In this document: piece by piece, positions 16,469-25,447 of the stretch
Layout of the letters: the number at the start of each line of letters is the position of its first letter
Position numbering within the stretch: position 1 is the stretch's first letter
Assembly: GCA_000161775.1 (NCBI GenBank)
Contig: GG704596.1
Coordinates: 1,573,593 to 1,637,592 of the forward strand
DNA: 64,000 bases
Direction: 5' to 3'
DNA from: Ruegeria lacuscaerulensis ITI-1157
GTDB taxonomy: Bacteria; Pseudomonadota; Alphaproteobacteria; Rhodobacterales; Rhodobacteraceae
Notes under the pieces: generated by a model
Seen by the model: the letters and a program-made list of their open reading frames with translations, nothing else
Databases searched by the model: none
What the model was told of the DNA's origin: nothing
Made by a program: the position numbers and the translations under genes

Positions 16469-16978
16469 ATGCGAATCTCCCTGAACCCAAAGGCCGAGTG
16501 GTACTATCTGGTGCCAGGCCATATCCGCGTTCTCGCTGAGCCTGCGCTCGACGTCGTGTTCGAGCAGGCAGCGCAGGACCAGCGCATTGTCGATCTGCGC
16601 CAGCAGGTGGAAGAAGCGACCGAGGCGGAAAACCTCGACGCTGCGGCTGATCTCCAGCGCGAAATCGGCAAAATGATGAACCTGGTCGTTGCCGAGCTTG
16701 TCATCGTGGAATGGGAGGGCATCGAGGACGACAAGGGCAAGCCGGCGCCCGTCGAGCCCGCCTATATCAACGCCGCCCTGCGCATGCCGGTCCTGGCGTC
16801 GGCATGGGATCAGAACTACATGGCCCGCTGGTTGGGGTTGAGCGACATGCTCAGCGCGGAAAAAAACGGCTCTGCGCCCTCGCTGAATGGCACTTCGGCG
16901 GCGGCGCGCAATACTGCGAAGCCTGCCCGTCGCTCTGCGACGCCTGCCCAAACAAAGAAAACCGGCCGGAAACGCTAG
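16469..16978 (+). CDS. Tail assembly chaperone, short form (gpG-like)
   Basis: 169 residues from the ATG at 16469. Predominantly helical and acidic (FEQAAQDQRIVDLRQQVEEA), ending in an Ala/Thr/Lys-rich tail. Its position between tube and tape measure is that of lambda G. A slippery heptamer at 16861-16867 allows a fraction of ribosomes to shift -1 and make the longer GT form. As in lambda, G and GT would coat the tape measure during assembly and are absent from the mature tail. Confidence 0.8.
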   Translation: MRISLNPKAEWYYLVPGHIRVLAEPALDVVFEQAAQDQRIVDLRQQVEEATEAENLDAAADLQREIGKMMNLVVAELVIVEWEGIEDDKGKPAPVEPAYINAALRMPVLASAWDQNYMARWLGLSDMLSAEKNGSAPSLNGTSAAARNTAKPARRSATPAQTKKTGRKR

Positions 16979-17193
16979 AGGGCGCACGGCTGTGGGACTT
17001 GGTCCTGCGTCTCGAAAGTCAAATCCGGTACGTCAGCCTGCCGGATGGCATCAGGGCCGCAGGTTTTGATCAGGCGTCAGCCCTGCGCCTGGCCGACGCC
17101 CTGGGGGTCAATCAGACGCTGGTGGCGTTGGTGTTGCCAGCGATCGAGGCAATTGCCTGCGCGAAAATCAATGAGCAGATGAGGGAAAGCTGA
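16469..17193 (+). CDS. Tail assembly chaperone, frameshifted long form (GT)
   Basis: Predicted 241-residue product: 133 residues of the G frame to the slippery site, then about 108 residues in the -1 frame. The T part begins RLCALAEWHFGGGAQYCEAC and contains several closely spaced Cys (CEACPSLCDACP), which look like a small metal-binding motif. It then has a helical segment ending INEQMRES, two bases before the tape measure. The T frame has no plausible start of its own at that place, so frameshifting is the likely way it is made. Confidence 0.75.
16861..16867 (+). promoter_or_regulatory. -1 programmed frameshift site A AAA AAC
   Basis: In the zero frame the codons are GAA AAA AAC GGC (16859-16870), giving the canonical heptamer A AAA AAC with correct phasing. 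After a -1 slip, reading continues CGG CTC TGC and stays open to 17193. GC-rich sequence follows the site. The arrangement is the G/GT frameshift of siphophages. Confidence 0.85.
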
Positions 17194-17194
17194 G

Positions 17195-19285
17195 ATGGCC
17201 GAAAAGAAGGTGTCCGTCCGGCTGGCGGCCGTGGGCGGCAAGGAACTCAAGGGCGAGTTTGTCGCTATCGGCGCCGCGGCGAAGGACGCGCTGGCCGGGA
17301 TCGGCGCAAACTCGAACTCCGCCGAAGCTGGCATGAACTCAGTGGAGGCCGCAGCCGAGCGTGCGCGGCGTTCCTTCGAGGAATTGTCCGTCAAGGCGGC
17401 CAACAGCGCCGCTGCCATGCGCACGACAGCGGCGGCCGCATCTCCGATGGTCGATCAGATCAACCGGTTGACCGGTGTCACGCCCGCAATCGGGCAAACG
17501 ACGGCTGAGTATCTGCAACAGGGTCAGGCTCTCGACCAGCTGCGCGCGAAATACAACCCTGTCTATGCGGCGATCCAGCGCTATCGAAATACCGTGTCAG
17601 AGGTGAAATCTGCGCATTTGCAGGGTGCGATTTCCGCGCAGGAAATGGCGGCAGCGATCCAGCGTGAGCGCCGCGTTACGCTCGACAGCATCGCCGCGAT
17701 CAAGGGGCGCACGACCGCGATCATGGGCATGTCTCAGGCGACCGGCGTTGCCCGGTTCCGAACCCAGCAGATGTTCTTCCAACTGAACGACATTGGCGTT
17801 TCCTTGGCGGGCGGCATGAACCCGTTCGTGGTCATGGCGCAGCAGGGCACGCAGATCGCGCAGATCTACGGGTTCGGCAACGGGGGAGTCGGCGCAGCAC
17901 TGCGCGATGTGAGCGGACTGGTGAGCGGCCTTGTGCGCCGCTTCTGGCCGGTCGCTGCTGCTGTGGGGGCGGTCAGTGCAGTGATCGGAGGGCTGACACG
18001 GGAAATCAACAACACCACGGATGCAACGGTGACCTTTGGGGACACGGCCAAGGCAATCTGGCAGACGGTGATCAGTGGGCTTGATACGCTTCTCCGCCCT
18101 GCCATCGAGGCGATCTCCGAATGGTTCTGGACGGCGTGGGATTGGGCCGTGGACGCGACGGTGTCGGCGGTGAATTCGATCATCAACAACGCCAAGATTC
18201 TCGTGCTGGGGATCAAGACCGCCATGGACACCGTGCCGGATTATTTCCGAGCGGCTTTCTCTCTGGCCGTGTCCTACGTCATCACCAAAATGCACGACAT
18301 GGTCTGGTATGTCGGGCAGGCGGTGAATGGCATCGCCGAGGGCCTGAACAGCGTATTCAACACCGACCTCAGCACCGACAACTTCTCGGGCATCCTGGAC
18401 ATGCTCAGCCAGAAAAGCGGCGAGGCATCCGAGGCGGCCACCGCAGCGGCCAACCGGGCAACCGCGGCTTGGGGAGAGTTCGGCGCCAAGGCGCAGGAAA
18501 TCGCCAATGAGAACCCCATGGGCGAGTTGTTCGACACCATCCGCGACAGGGCGATCGAGAACTCTTTGAACAGGATCAGCGACGGTCTCGACAAGGTGGG
18601 CGGTTCTGCGCGCCGGGCGGGTGAGCAAGTCAAGGAGGGCATGGACCAGATCAAGCAATCCTTGGCGGACTATGCGCGGGAAGCGCAGGATACCGGCAAG
18701 GGGTTGAGCGATGCCCTGACAAACGGGTTCAAGTCGGCCGAGAGCGCGTTCCGGAAGTTCACCGAAACCGGAAAGTTCGATTTTCGCGGCTTGGTGCAAT
18801 CAATTATTGCCGATCTTGCGACACTGACGTTCAAGGCAGGGGTTTTGGGACCGCTGGCCGAATGGCTGAGTGGCGCCATCGGGTCCGGTGGGGGCTTCCT
18901 GGGAACCCTATTCGGCTCAATCATGCACGACGGTGGTGTTGTGGGCGCCGGCGGGCCTCAGAGGGCAGTTCCGGCCGCGGCGTTTGCGGGTGCCGAGCGG
19001 TTCCACGGCGGCGGATGGCCCGGTTTGCGACCAGACGAGGTTCCGGTGATCGCCCAGCGTGGCGAGCGCATCTGGTCGCGGCGCGAGGTCGCGCAGGGCA
19101 TGGCGCAATCTCGGCGGACAGACGGGGCCGTCGACGTTCGGATCATGATGGAGGACGGGAACCTCGTACCGGTGATCGAGCGCGTGAGCGGGCGCGTGGC
19201 AGCGCGGGTCACGTCGGCGGGAATGCAGACGGTTCAGCGGAATTTCGGCAATAGCCTGGACAACCATTTCGCGCGGAGGGACTGA
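17195..19285 (+). CDS. Tail tape measure protein
   Basis: 696 residues, Ala-rich and helical, with a central hydrophobic part (RFWPVAAAVGAVSAVIGGL) and a C-terminal basic region ending NSLDNHFARRD. The block ARFRTQQMFFQLNDIGVSLA, then GGMNPFVVMAQQGTQIAQIY, is the diagnostic motif of lambda gpH-like tape measures. It sets tail length; at the usual 0.15 nm per residue, about 100 nm (inference). Its stop overlaps the next ATG (TGATG). Confidence 0.9.
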   Translation: MAEKKVSVRLAAVGGKELKGEFVAIGAAAKDALAGIGANSNSAEAGMNSVEAAAERARRSFEELSVKAANSAAAMRTTAAAASPMVDQINRLTGVTPAIGQTTAEYLQQGQALDQLRAKYNPVYAAIQRYRNTVSEVKSAHLQGAISAQEMAAAIQRERRVTLDSIAAIKGRTTAIMGMSQATGVARFRTQQMFFQLNDIGVSLAGGMNPFVVMAQQGTQIAQIYGFGNGGVGAALRDVSGLVSGLVRRFWPVAAAVGAVSAVIGGLTREINNTTDATVTFGDTAKAIWQTVISGLDTLLRPAIEAISEWFWTAWDWAVDATVSAVNSIINNAKILVLGIKTAMDTVPDYFRAAFSLAVSYVITKMHDMVWYVGQAVNGIAEGLNSVFNTDLSTDNFSGILDMLSQKSGEASEAATAAANRATAAWGEFGAKAQEIANENPMGELFDTIRDRAIENSLNRISDGLDKVGGSARRAGEQVKEGMDQIKQSLADYAREAQDTGKGLSDALTNGFKSAESAFRKFTETGKFDFRGLVQSIIADLATLTFKAGVLGPLAEWLSGAIGSGGGFLGTLFGSIMHDGGVVGAGGPQRAVPAAAFAGAERFHGGGWPGLRPDEVPVIAQRGERIWSRREVAQGMAQSRRTDGAVDVRIMMEDGNLVPVIERVSGRVAARVTSAGMQTVQRNFGNSLDNHFARRD

Positions 19286-19956
19286 TGCAGCGTCCGGTCA
19301 TTACCATCCCGCACGGCCTGCTGCGACACCTGAACTGCGACTGGGGTATCGACTGGCGCGGTCAGGCGTCAGGTGAGAGCAACGCGGGAATTACGCAGAT
19401 TGTGAACACTGCGTTCCCCCGTTGGATGGGCTCCCCAAGAATCCATCTGCACAACACGGAAATCGCACAATGGCAGGCGATCCGGGCGCAGGCGCAGGGT
19501 CAGGTCGGAATCTACGTTGTCCAGATGTTCGACCCAGTTGGGTTTCCCGTCGCTAATCCATTCCCCTCTGGGGTTCCGTTCGACACGGGCCAGCCGTTTA
19601 GCACCGGTGTCGGGTTTGAGTGGGACCCGGTTTGCACGGCTGAGCAGGACGCCTCGGCTGGCGCGACACAGATCCGGGTCAATACCACTGGTGAGGGGAT
19701 CGCGCCGAACGTCGGGCAGATTATGAGCCACAATGACTGGCCGTTCCGGGTGACGTGGGTGCTGGAGGTGTCGGCCAATCTCTACGACCTCGGCGTTCAA
19801 ATGCCGATGCGGTCTGCCATCACGGCTGGCGACATTATCCACTATCGCGGTCGCGGTCGGTTCGAGGCTGTCGAGGGTGGCATGGGGAATGCGGCCTATG
19901 AGCATCAGAAATTCAGCCGCCCGACGCTGCAATTTCGCGAGGTCCTCACTCGATGA
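19285..19956 (+). CDS. Minor tail/distal tail protein (gpM-position)
   Basis: 223 residues, beta-rich and aromatic, with a Pro/Phe/Gly-rich middle (FPVANPFPSGVPFDTGQPF) and a C-terminal DIIHYRGRGRFEAVEGG. It is translationally coupled to the tape measure and to the next gene (4-base overlap). Position right after the tape measure equals lambda gpM or the distal tail hub, but sequence similarity to those is not evident to me. Confidence 0.55.
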   Translation: MQRPVITIPHGLLRHLNCDWGIDWRGQASGESNAGITQIVNTAFPRWMGSPRIHLHNTEIAQWQAIRAQAQGQVGIYVVQMFDPVGFPVANPFPSGVPFDTGQPFSTGVGFEWDPVCTAEQDASAGATQIRVNTTGEGIAPNVGQIMSHNDWPFRVTWVLEVSANLYDLGVQMPMRSAITAGDIIHYRGRGRFEAVEGGMGNAAYEHQKFSRPTLQFREVLTR

Positions 19957-20540
19957 GTTTTTTCCCGCCTGATTTTGACCCGACCGCTGATGTGGTCGGG
20001 GTTCTGGAGTTGTGCGAGATCGACACCCCGGATGGCCCCGCACGTTTCATCATCGGCACAGATGGTGTGTTTACCGATGTGAGCGGCAATCAGTGGTGGG
20101 GGTCGCAGCTGATTGGGGTCGGCAGTCTGGCGTCCGCGCTGAACGGCGAGGCCCCGGCCGGCAGCGTCACGCTGTCGTTTTTCCAGGACCCCGACGCTGA
20201 CGACCTGATCGCGCAGATCCGGGAGTTGGGCGATGACTACGTCAAAAATCGTCCAATCACGCTGTTCAAACAACATTTCGGCAGCATGTCCGAGATGTAC
20301 GCGCCGAAAACGGCCCCTGTGCCGTGGCTGCAGCGCACGATGAAAACCATCAGCTATCAATTCAGCGGCGCGCAGGATCGCTCGATTGTCGTTGGATTTG
20401 AGGCCGTGACGGAGAACCGCCGCGCGGCGCGTCGCATCATTCTGAACACTGTCGGCCATTCGCAACTGCTTGGGTACGAAAACCCGAGCCTCGAGTACGC
20501 GCCGACCACTGATTACGAAGAAGGAAAGTTGTTCGGATGA
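19953..20540 (+). CDS. Minor tail protein (gpL-position)
   Basis: 195 residues. The start VVGVLELCEIDTPDGPARFI and the QLIGVGSLASALNGEAPAGS segment are typical of the tail-hub proteins that precede the NlpC-like protein in rhodobacterial phages. No Cys cluster of the lambda gpL type is visible. It overlaps both neighbours by 4 bases. Confidence 0.6.
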   Translation: MSFFPPDFDPTADVVGVLELCEIDTPDGPARFIIGTDGVFTDVSGNQWWGSQLIGVGSLASALNGEAPAGSVTLSFFQDPDADDLIAQIRELGDDYVKNRPITLFKQHFGSMSEMYAPKTAPVPWLQRTMKTISYQFSGAQDRSIVVGFEAVTENRRAARRIILNTVGHSQLLGYENPSLEYAPTTDYEEGKLFG

Positions 20541-20959
20541 CCCCTCTCTATCAGGAAATTCACCGCTGGATGGGCCTGCCGTTCGTCTGGGGAGAGACCG
20601 ACTGTATGTTGGTCTGCGCCGACTGGATCGAGCGTGTGCGCGGGCAGGACCCGGCAGCGCATGTGCGCGGCACCTATGACAGCCGGGGATCGTGCCAACG
20701 TGAAATCGGCTATCTGCGCGACCCGGTTGGGGCCGTGGAGTCATGCCTCGCCACAATCGGCGGGCTGGACCGCGTGGATGAGCCGCAGAAAGGCGACATG
20801 GCAGTTGTAATGGCGCGTGACCCTGACGGGCGCGTCTCGCCATGTGGTGCCATCTGGACGGGGGTTGCGTGGGCCTGCAAGGGGCCGACTGGAACGACGA
20901 CCCTGCACCCGCACGAGGTCGAGGTATTGGCGATTTGGAGTGTCGGCTATGAGGAATAG
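20537..20959 (+). CDS. DUF6950/NlpC-P60-like tail assembly protein
   Basis: 140 residues with the motif PFVWGETDCMLVCADWI near the N-terminus, holding the probable catalytic Cys, and ACKGPTGTTTLHPHEV near the C-terminus. This matches DUF6950, a papain-like family in the slot of lambda gpK, thought to open peptidoglycan for the tail tip. An SPCGAIWTG segment may carry another active-site element. Overlaps the tip protein gene by 11 bases. Confidence 0.7.
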   Translation: MTPLYQEIHRWMGLPFVWGETDCMLVCADWIERVRGQDPAAHVRGTYDSRGSCQREIGYLRDPVGAVESCLATIGGLDRVDEPQKGDMAVVMARDPDGRVSPCGAIWTGVAWACKGPTGTTTLHPHEVEVLAIWSVGYEE

Positions 20960-23060
20960 GCTGCTGCTGCTGGCGTTCCTCGGCACGACCGCACTGACGC
21001 CGCGCCCCGCTGAGGCCGCGCCCGTGGTTGGGTTCGTGGCGGGCGCGCTGGGTATTTCAGCATCTGCTGCTGCTGCGGCTGGGATCAGCGCCGGATTCGC
21101 GGCAGGCGCTACGTTCGGTGGGTCACTGATCGGTGGTTTTGTCGTGAAAACCGTTGTTGCGGTCGGGCTGTCCAAAATCGCGCAGAAATTGCGTGGAACC
21201 CCCTCGAGCGGGCAATACACCCCCGCTACGCGCATGGCGAATTTCGCGCAGCCCGTTTCCTACGCGGAAACCGTCTATGGCCGCACCCGCAAAGGTGGCC
21301 CGCTGGGGTTCACCGGGTTCAAAAACAGCCGCCGCTATTATGTGCCGATCCTCGCTGCACATCAGATCGAGGGTATCGCTGAGCATTGGCTGGACGAGCG
21401 GCAGGTCACGCTGAATAGCAATACCGGGTTCAGCAACCCGAATATCGACACATTCCCGATGCGGCAATATGGTCGCATCGAGCCATTCCTTGGTGCGCCT
21501 GGGCAGGCCGCGAATGCAGGCCTCATGTCGGTGTTCCCGGAAATCACGTCCGCGCATGACTTCGCTGGGCTTGCAGGGGCAGTTGTGTGGGCGAAAAAAC
21601 CGCCGGACGCTGAATTTTCGGACGTTTACCCGCGCGGTCGGCAATGGGCCTATACGCCCGTCATTGATGGCAAAAACACCATCTATGACCCGCGCACGGA
21701 CACGACCGGATACACCAACAACGCCGCGTTGGTCATAGCTGACTGGATCGTGAACATCCTCGGTGTCGGCGTCGATTGGGACGAGGTGGCCGCAGAGGCC
21801 GATATTTGTGACGAGTTGGTCACGAATGCAGAGGGCGGCACCCAGCCACGCTGGACGATCAACGGCACCATTTCGGACGACCAGGAGTTCGAGGAACAGC
21901 GCGCCATTCTGGGCGGGGCCTGCGATGCGTATTTCTACGAACGTCCTGATGGGAAATTGGGGTTCCGGGTTGGACGCTGGATCGAGCCGGACGTCACGCT
22001 GGGCGCCCTCGATCTGAAATCCTTCGAACTGTCATCCGGCCAATGGGGCGCAGACGCACCGACTGAGGTGTCAGTCGTCTATACCGAGCCTGAGAATGGA
22101 TGGCGCGAAACGCCATCGGGCGCGTGGGTGGAGAGTACGACCGAGCGTCAGAAGCGCGAAGAACTCCAGGTCTTCACGATCACCAGCCACAACCAGGCTG
22201 CACGAATTGCAAAGCGGCTGGCAAAAACAAAGCGGTCGAAATACAGCCTGCGGGGCGAAATCGGACTGCGCGGCTATGACCTTCTGGGAAAGCGGTTTTT
22301 CCGCATGGTGCAGCCGGAAATCGGTTTCGACCAGTATTTCGAGATCGGCAGTCTGACCCGCGATGGTATCGCACGGTTTACCATCGAGGCGAATTCCGTT
22401 GAGCCAGAGGATTTCGAATTTGACGCGGCCATAGAGGAACCGACCCGCCCGACCTATTTGAAGGTGAGCGAGGACGCTACCCCGCCGGATTCACAAATAC
22501 TGAATGTCGGAAGTTCCGGTGCAAATTCGGTGGACTTCATTTTCGCGCCGCTTGGCACCCACAAGCAGCGCCTCCGCATACGCCGGGTCGGTACAGCCCT
22601 ATGGCGCAAGCACACGCTTCTGGAGGGTGATGAGCTGCTGCGGGTCACGGGCCTTATCGACGGGGCCGCGTATAAGTATCAGGCGCGGCCAATTGGTGCC
22701 AATGCCGCCGAAAAATTGTGGCTCCCCGACCCACCGGCGACGGTGACTGTCGTTGACAACCCCACCGCACCAGCGGCGCACGAGGCATTCTCGGCTATCC
22801 TCACCGGCGCGAACATTGACGTTCTGTTCACGGCCCCGAACGACCCGAACTATTTTGCGACACGCATTTACAGGGCGCTGAACAGCACGAATTTCGGCAG
22901 CGCGACACTGGTTCATACCGAATACGGCATCCCGTCGAACAATGACTCGTGGACGGACGTGGCCCCGGCCTCTGGCGACCAGAGTTATTGGATCGAGCCG
23001 ATCAATTCGTCCGGTGTCGCGGGCCCGCGCACCGGCCCGCAGACAGTCACAATTCCATAA
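20949..23060 (+). CDS. Tail tip/host specificity protein (gpJ-like)
   Basis: 703 residues from the ATG at 20949. The N-terminus is hydrophobic (RNRLLLLAFLGTTALT, then an Ala/Gly-rich segment). It is followed by YAETVYGRTRKGGPLGFTG and the conserved TNNAALVIADWIVNILGVGV block of gpJ/hub proteins. The last 200 residues read as fibronectin-type repeats (PEDFEFDAAIEEPTRPTYL onward). It forms the tail tip and probably the primary receptor contact. A Sec-like hydrophobic start on a tip protein is unusual. Confidence 0.75.
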   Translation: MRNRLLLLAFLGTTALTPRPAEAAPVVGFVAGALGISASAAAAAGISAGFAAGATFGGSLIGGFVVKTVVAVGLSKIAQKLRGTPSSGQYTPATRMANFAQPVSYAETVYGRTRKGGPLGFTGFKNSRRYYVPILAAHQIEGIAEHWLDERQVTLNSNTGFSNPNIDTFPMRQYGRIEPFLGAPGQAANAGLMSVFPEITSAHDFAGLAGAVVWAKKPPDAEFSDVYPRGRQWAYTPVIDGKNTIYDPRTDTTGYTNNAALVIADWIVNILGVGVDWDEVAAEADICDELVTNAEGGTQPRWTINGTISDDQEFEEQRAILGGACDAYFYERPDGKLGFRVGRWIEPDVTLGALDLKSFELSSGQWGADAPTEVSVVYTEPENGWRETPSGAWVESTTERQKREELQVFTITSHNQAARIAKRLAKTKRSKYSLRGEIGLRGYDLLGKRFFRMVQPEIGFDQYFEIGSLTRDGIARFTIEANSVEPEDFEFDAAIEEPTRPTYLKVSEDATPPDSQILNVGSSGANSVDFIFAPLGTHKQRLRIRRVGTALWRKHTLLEGDELLRVTGLIDGAAYKYQARPIGANAAEKLWLPDPPATVTVVDNPTAPAAHEAFSAILTGANIDVLFTAPNDPNYFATRIYRALNSTNFGSATLVHTEYGIPSNNDSWTDVAPASGDQSYWIEPINSSGVAGPRTGPQTVTIP

Positions 23061-23072
23061 CGAGGCGTAATC

Positions 23073-24398
23073 ATGGCACTACCCCCGCAGACAATCATTC
23101 AGGGCAACCCGCCCACGGCATCGCACCAGCCCAATCCGACCGAGTTGGTGACGTGGATGGACGAGATCGAGGCCACCAGGGCGCAGTTGGACACCGCTGG
23201 CGGGCTGTCGTTGGCAGATGGCCCGTTCTACAAATCCGAGGGCGCGGACCCGTCCACCGGGCCGAAAGCGGCGCGCGCGGATCGCGTGTTTGTCGGCGGG
23301 TCCAAAGACCTGGCTGGCTCACCTCGTTCGACCACGACAAGCGGTGACAATTATCTTACCGGATCGTGGCTGCAGCAGGGCGACGAGGGGGACAATCTCG
23401 GGACCGGCCCGGCCGGTTCTCGCCTGCAATACATCGAGACCCATGCGGCGCTGGCAGCATCGGTTGGTGACGCTGGTTCGTTCGGGCAGATTGGCGTGGC
23501 CGGGGCCGCGAAAGCCACCTCCGGCCTGATGGGGCTTGGCACGGTCGGCGTGGCACGTCTGGATGATCCGCTCTCCGTCAACGCCTGGGGCGGGTATTTT
23601 GAAGCGGTTCGCGGCAATGGAACGGGCGGCAATGCTGGGTGCTGGGGCGTCGAAATCGGCGTGATGAATTTCGACAACACGTCGATCACGCCCACCAACC
23701 CGATGGACCCGAGTTTCGCAGGCTTCACCAAGGGCCTGATGATCAACAGCGGTGGCGGGAATACCAACGCATTTACCGCCGACACCGCTTTCCAGATCCG
23801 TGGTGAATACGACGACGGCGGCACGATCAAGGGCGCGCGGTTCAATTCCGGCATCGTCATCACAGACGGCGCGCTGACTGCAAATACTGTGACGAACGGT
23901 ATCCCGAACGTAAAACGCGCGGTGTGGTTGCCGCCGGATGCTGGTATTATCTGGGCCAATTCCACCCGGACGCACAACACCGAGATGATGGCCAGCGAGG
24001 TGGGGACCATTGTCCTCAACCGGCGCGGCACAACCAACCCATTCTTCTTTGATTTCCGGGTGGATAACACCACAGTCGGCGCGATCAGATACGACGGCAC
24101 GAACACCGTGTTCCAAACCACGTCCGACCGGGCGCTGAAAGAGAACATCGCCCCCGCCGGTGACGCGGGCGCGATCATCGACGCGCTTGAGGTGGTCCAG
24201 CACGATTGGATTGCCAACGGCGCGCACACGTCTTTCGGCGTGATTGCGCAGGACGTGCATGAGGTATTCCCGGACGCTGTTTCGCCTGCATCCGAGGACA
24301 CCGAGTTCTGGATGGTCGATTACTCCCGCTTTACCCCGCTACTGCTGCAAGAGGTCAAGGCCCTGCGGCGGCGCGTTGCAGCATTGGAGGCCGCATAA
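23073..24398 (+). CDS. Tail fibre with C-terminal S74 chaperone
   Basis: 441 residues. The N-terminal 80 residues are a linker/attachment part (PPQTIIQGNPPTASHQPNPT) and the middle is Gly/Asn-rich and beta-like. The last 100 residues are an intramolecular chaperone of endosialidase (peptidase S74): SDRALKENI carries the Ser-Lys catalytic pair, followed by FGVIAQDVHEVFPDA and a terminal coiled coil (LLLQEVKALRRRVAALEAA). The chaperone trimerises the fibre, then cuts itself off. Confidence 0.85.
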   Translation: MALPPQTIIQGNPPTASHQPNPTELVTWMDEIEATRAQLDTAGGLSLADGPFYKSEGADPSTGPKAARADRVFVGGSKDLAGSPRSTTTSGDNYLTGSWLQQGDEGDNLGTGPAGSRLQYIETHAALAASVGDAGSFGQIGVAGAAKATSGLMGLGTVGVARLDDPLSVNAWGGYFEAVRGNGTGGNAGCWGVEIGVMNFDNTSITPTNPMDPSFAGFTKGLMINSGGGNTNAFTADTAFQIRGEYDDGGTIKGARFNSGIVITDGALTANTVTNGIPNVKRAVWLPPDAGIIWANSTRTHNTEMMASEVGTIVLNRRGTTNPFFFDFRVDNTTVGAIRYDGTNTVFQTTSDRALKENIAPAGDAGAIIDALEVVQHDWIANGAHTSFGVIAQDVHEVFPDAVSPASEDTEFWMVDYSRFTPLLLQEVKALRRRVAALEAA

Positions 24399-24553
24399 TG
24401 GACCAGAAAACAGAGACATATGAACTGCCAGAGGGCCTGATGGACGCCATCACCAGGTACCTGTCGCAAATGCCATACGGTCAGGTGCATGGGCTGATGG
24501 GCGGTCTGTCGCAGGCGCGGAAAATTGAGGCCAAAGCCGAGGGCAAGAAGTGA
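24398..24553 (+). CDS. Small phage protein of 51 residues
   Basis: Starts at the A of the previous TAA (TAATG) and ends in TGATG with the next gene, so it is coupled on both sides. The sequence begins MDQKTETYELPEGLMDAI and ends in a Lys-rich tail. No family recognised; the gap-free placement supports it being real. Confidence 0.6.
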   Translation: MDQKTETYELPEGLMDAITRYLSQMPYGQVHGLMGGLSQARKIEAKAEGKK

Positions 24554-24885
24554 TGTTCCTGATGCGCTTCTTCCGGTCTCCCACGGCCTACTATGACCAG
24601 CCGTGGAAATATGCGCTGAATCAGATCGGCCATGCGTACATCGTCGGCTTCGTTCCGGTGTTTCTTTTCGGTTGGATGGCGGTTCCGTTCCTGGCCGTTG
24701 GCTATGCCGCGTGGGAATACGCGCAGATGCGACTGTTCCATGCGGTGCTGAGTGATGCACTGGAGGATCTGGGACATGTCCTGATGGGGGCGGTCGCGGC
24801 GCTGTTCCCGTGGGTGATCGTGCCTCACCTGATCCTGATTGCATCAGGGTACTTTCTGCGCCGAGAGACGGCAGGGCGTTTCTGA
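24553..24885 (+). CDS. Membrane protein, three predicted segments
   Basis: 110 residues with hydrophobic segments at about 28-52 (AYIVGFVPVFLFGWMAVPFL), 72-88 and 86-104 (WVIVPHLILIASGYFL). Coupled by TGATG to both neighbours. Located between the fibre gene and the lysis block; it could be a host-takeover or lysis accessory protein. No family recognised. Confidence 0.55.
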   Translation: MFLMRFFRSPTAYYDQPWKYALNQIGHAYIVGFVPVFLFGWMAVPFLAVGYAAWEYAQMRLFHAVLSDALEDLGHVLMGAVAALFPWVIVPHLILIASGYFLRRETAGRF

Positions 24886-25223
24886 TGTTCACCTATCGCG
24901 CCACAGTCACGTCCGTTTACGACGCAGACACGATCACGGTTGACGTGGATCTCGGTTTTCGGGCGTGGCTACGGGGCGTGAAGATCAGGCTCTACGGTAT
25001 CGACGCGCCGGAAATGCGCGGCTCGGAGCGGGCCGAGGGCATCAAGTCGCGGGACTGGCTTCGCGAACAGATCCTTGGCCGCGAGATCGTCATGCGGACC
25101 TATCACGACAAGACCGGCAAATACGGGCGCTGGCTGGCATCCCTGTACCGGGCCGAGAGCGACGAAACCAGCATCAACCAGGAACTTGTGACGCTCGGGC
25201 TGGCACGGCCTGCGTTCTACTAG
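24885..25223 (+). CDS. Thermonuclease (SNase-like) phage protein
   Basis: 112 residues from the ATG overlapping the previous stop. It carries the staphylococcal-nuclease core: VYDADTITVDVDLGF with the Ca-binding Asp, KIRLYGIDAPEMRG with the catalytic Arg in RLYGID, and DKTGKYGRWLASLY with the second conserved Arg region. This compact OB-fold nuclease cuts DNA and RNA with Ca2+. There is no signal peptide, so it would act in the cytoplasm unless released by lysis. Its place just before the lysis cassette suggests late-stage host DNA degradation. Confidence 0.8.
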   Translation: MFTYRATVTSVYDADTITVDVDLGFRAWLRGVKIRLYGIDAPEMRGSERAEGIKSRDWLREQILGREIVMRTYHDKTGKYGRWLASLYRAESDETSINQELVTLGLARPAFY

Positions 25224-25228
25224 CGGGG

Positions 25229-25447
25229 ATGTCCATGACCGAAGATGAACACGACATGATCAAAGAGGTGCATGACTTCCTGTTCAAGCCGCCGTTGGAG
25301 GGCAAGTCAAGCCGCGCCGAGCAGCTGGACGAGATCATGAGCGCGGTGCGCGCGGGGAAAATGGGAACGCGCATTCTCCTGTGGCTGGCCGGTGTTGTCG
25401 CCGCCGTGTCAGCGATTCTGGTGCAATTCAAGGGGCGCGGCCAATGA
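25229..25447 (+). CDS. Small tail-anchored membrane protein
   Basis: 72 residues; ATG at 25229 or 25235. The N-terminal 45 residues are charged (EDEHDMIKEVHDFLFKPPLE) and the C-terminus is one hydrophobic segment (RILLWLAGVVAAVSAILVQF) followed by basic residues. This one-segment layout is common among small phage membrane proteins next to endolysins. Ends in ATGA with the next gene. A pinholin or antiholin role is only a possibility. Confidence 0.55.
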   Translation: MSMTEDEHDMIKEVHDFLFKPPLEGKSSRAEQLDEIMSAVRAGKMGTRILLWLAGVVAAVSAILVQFKGRGQ

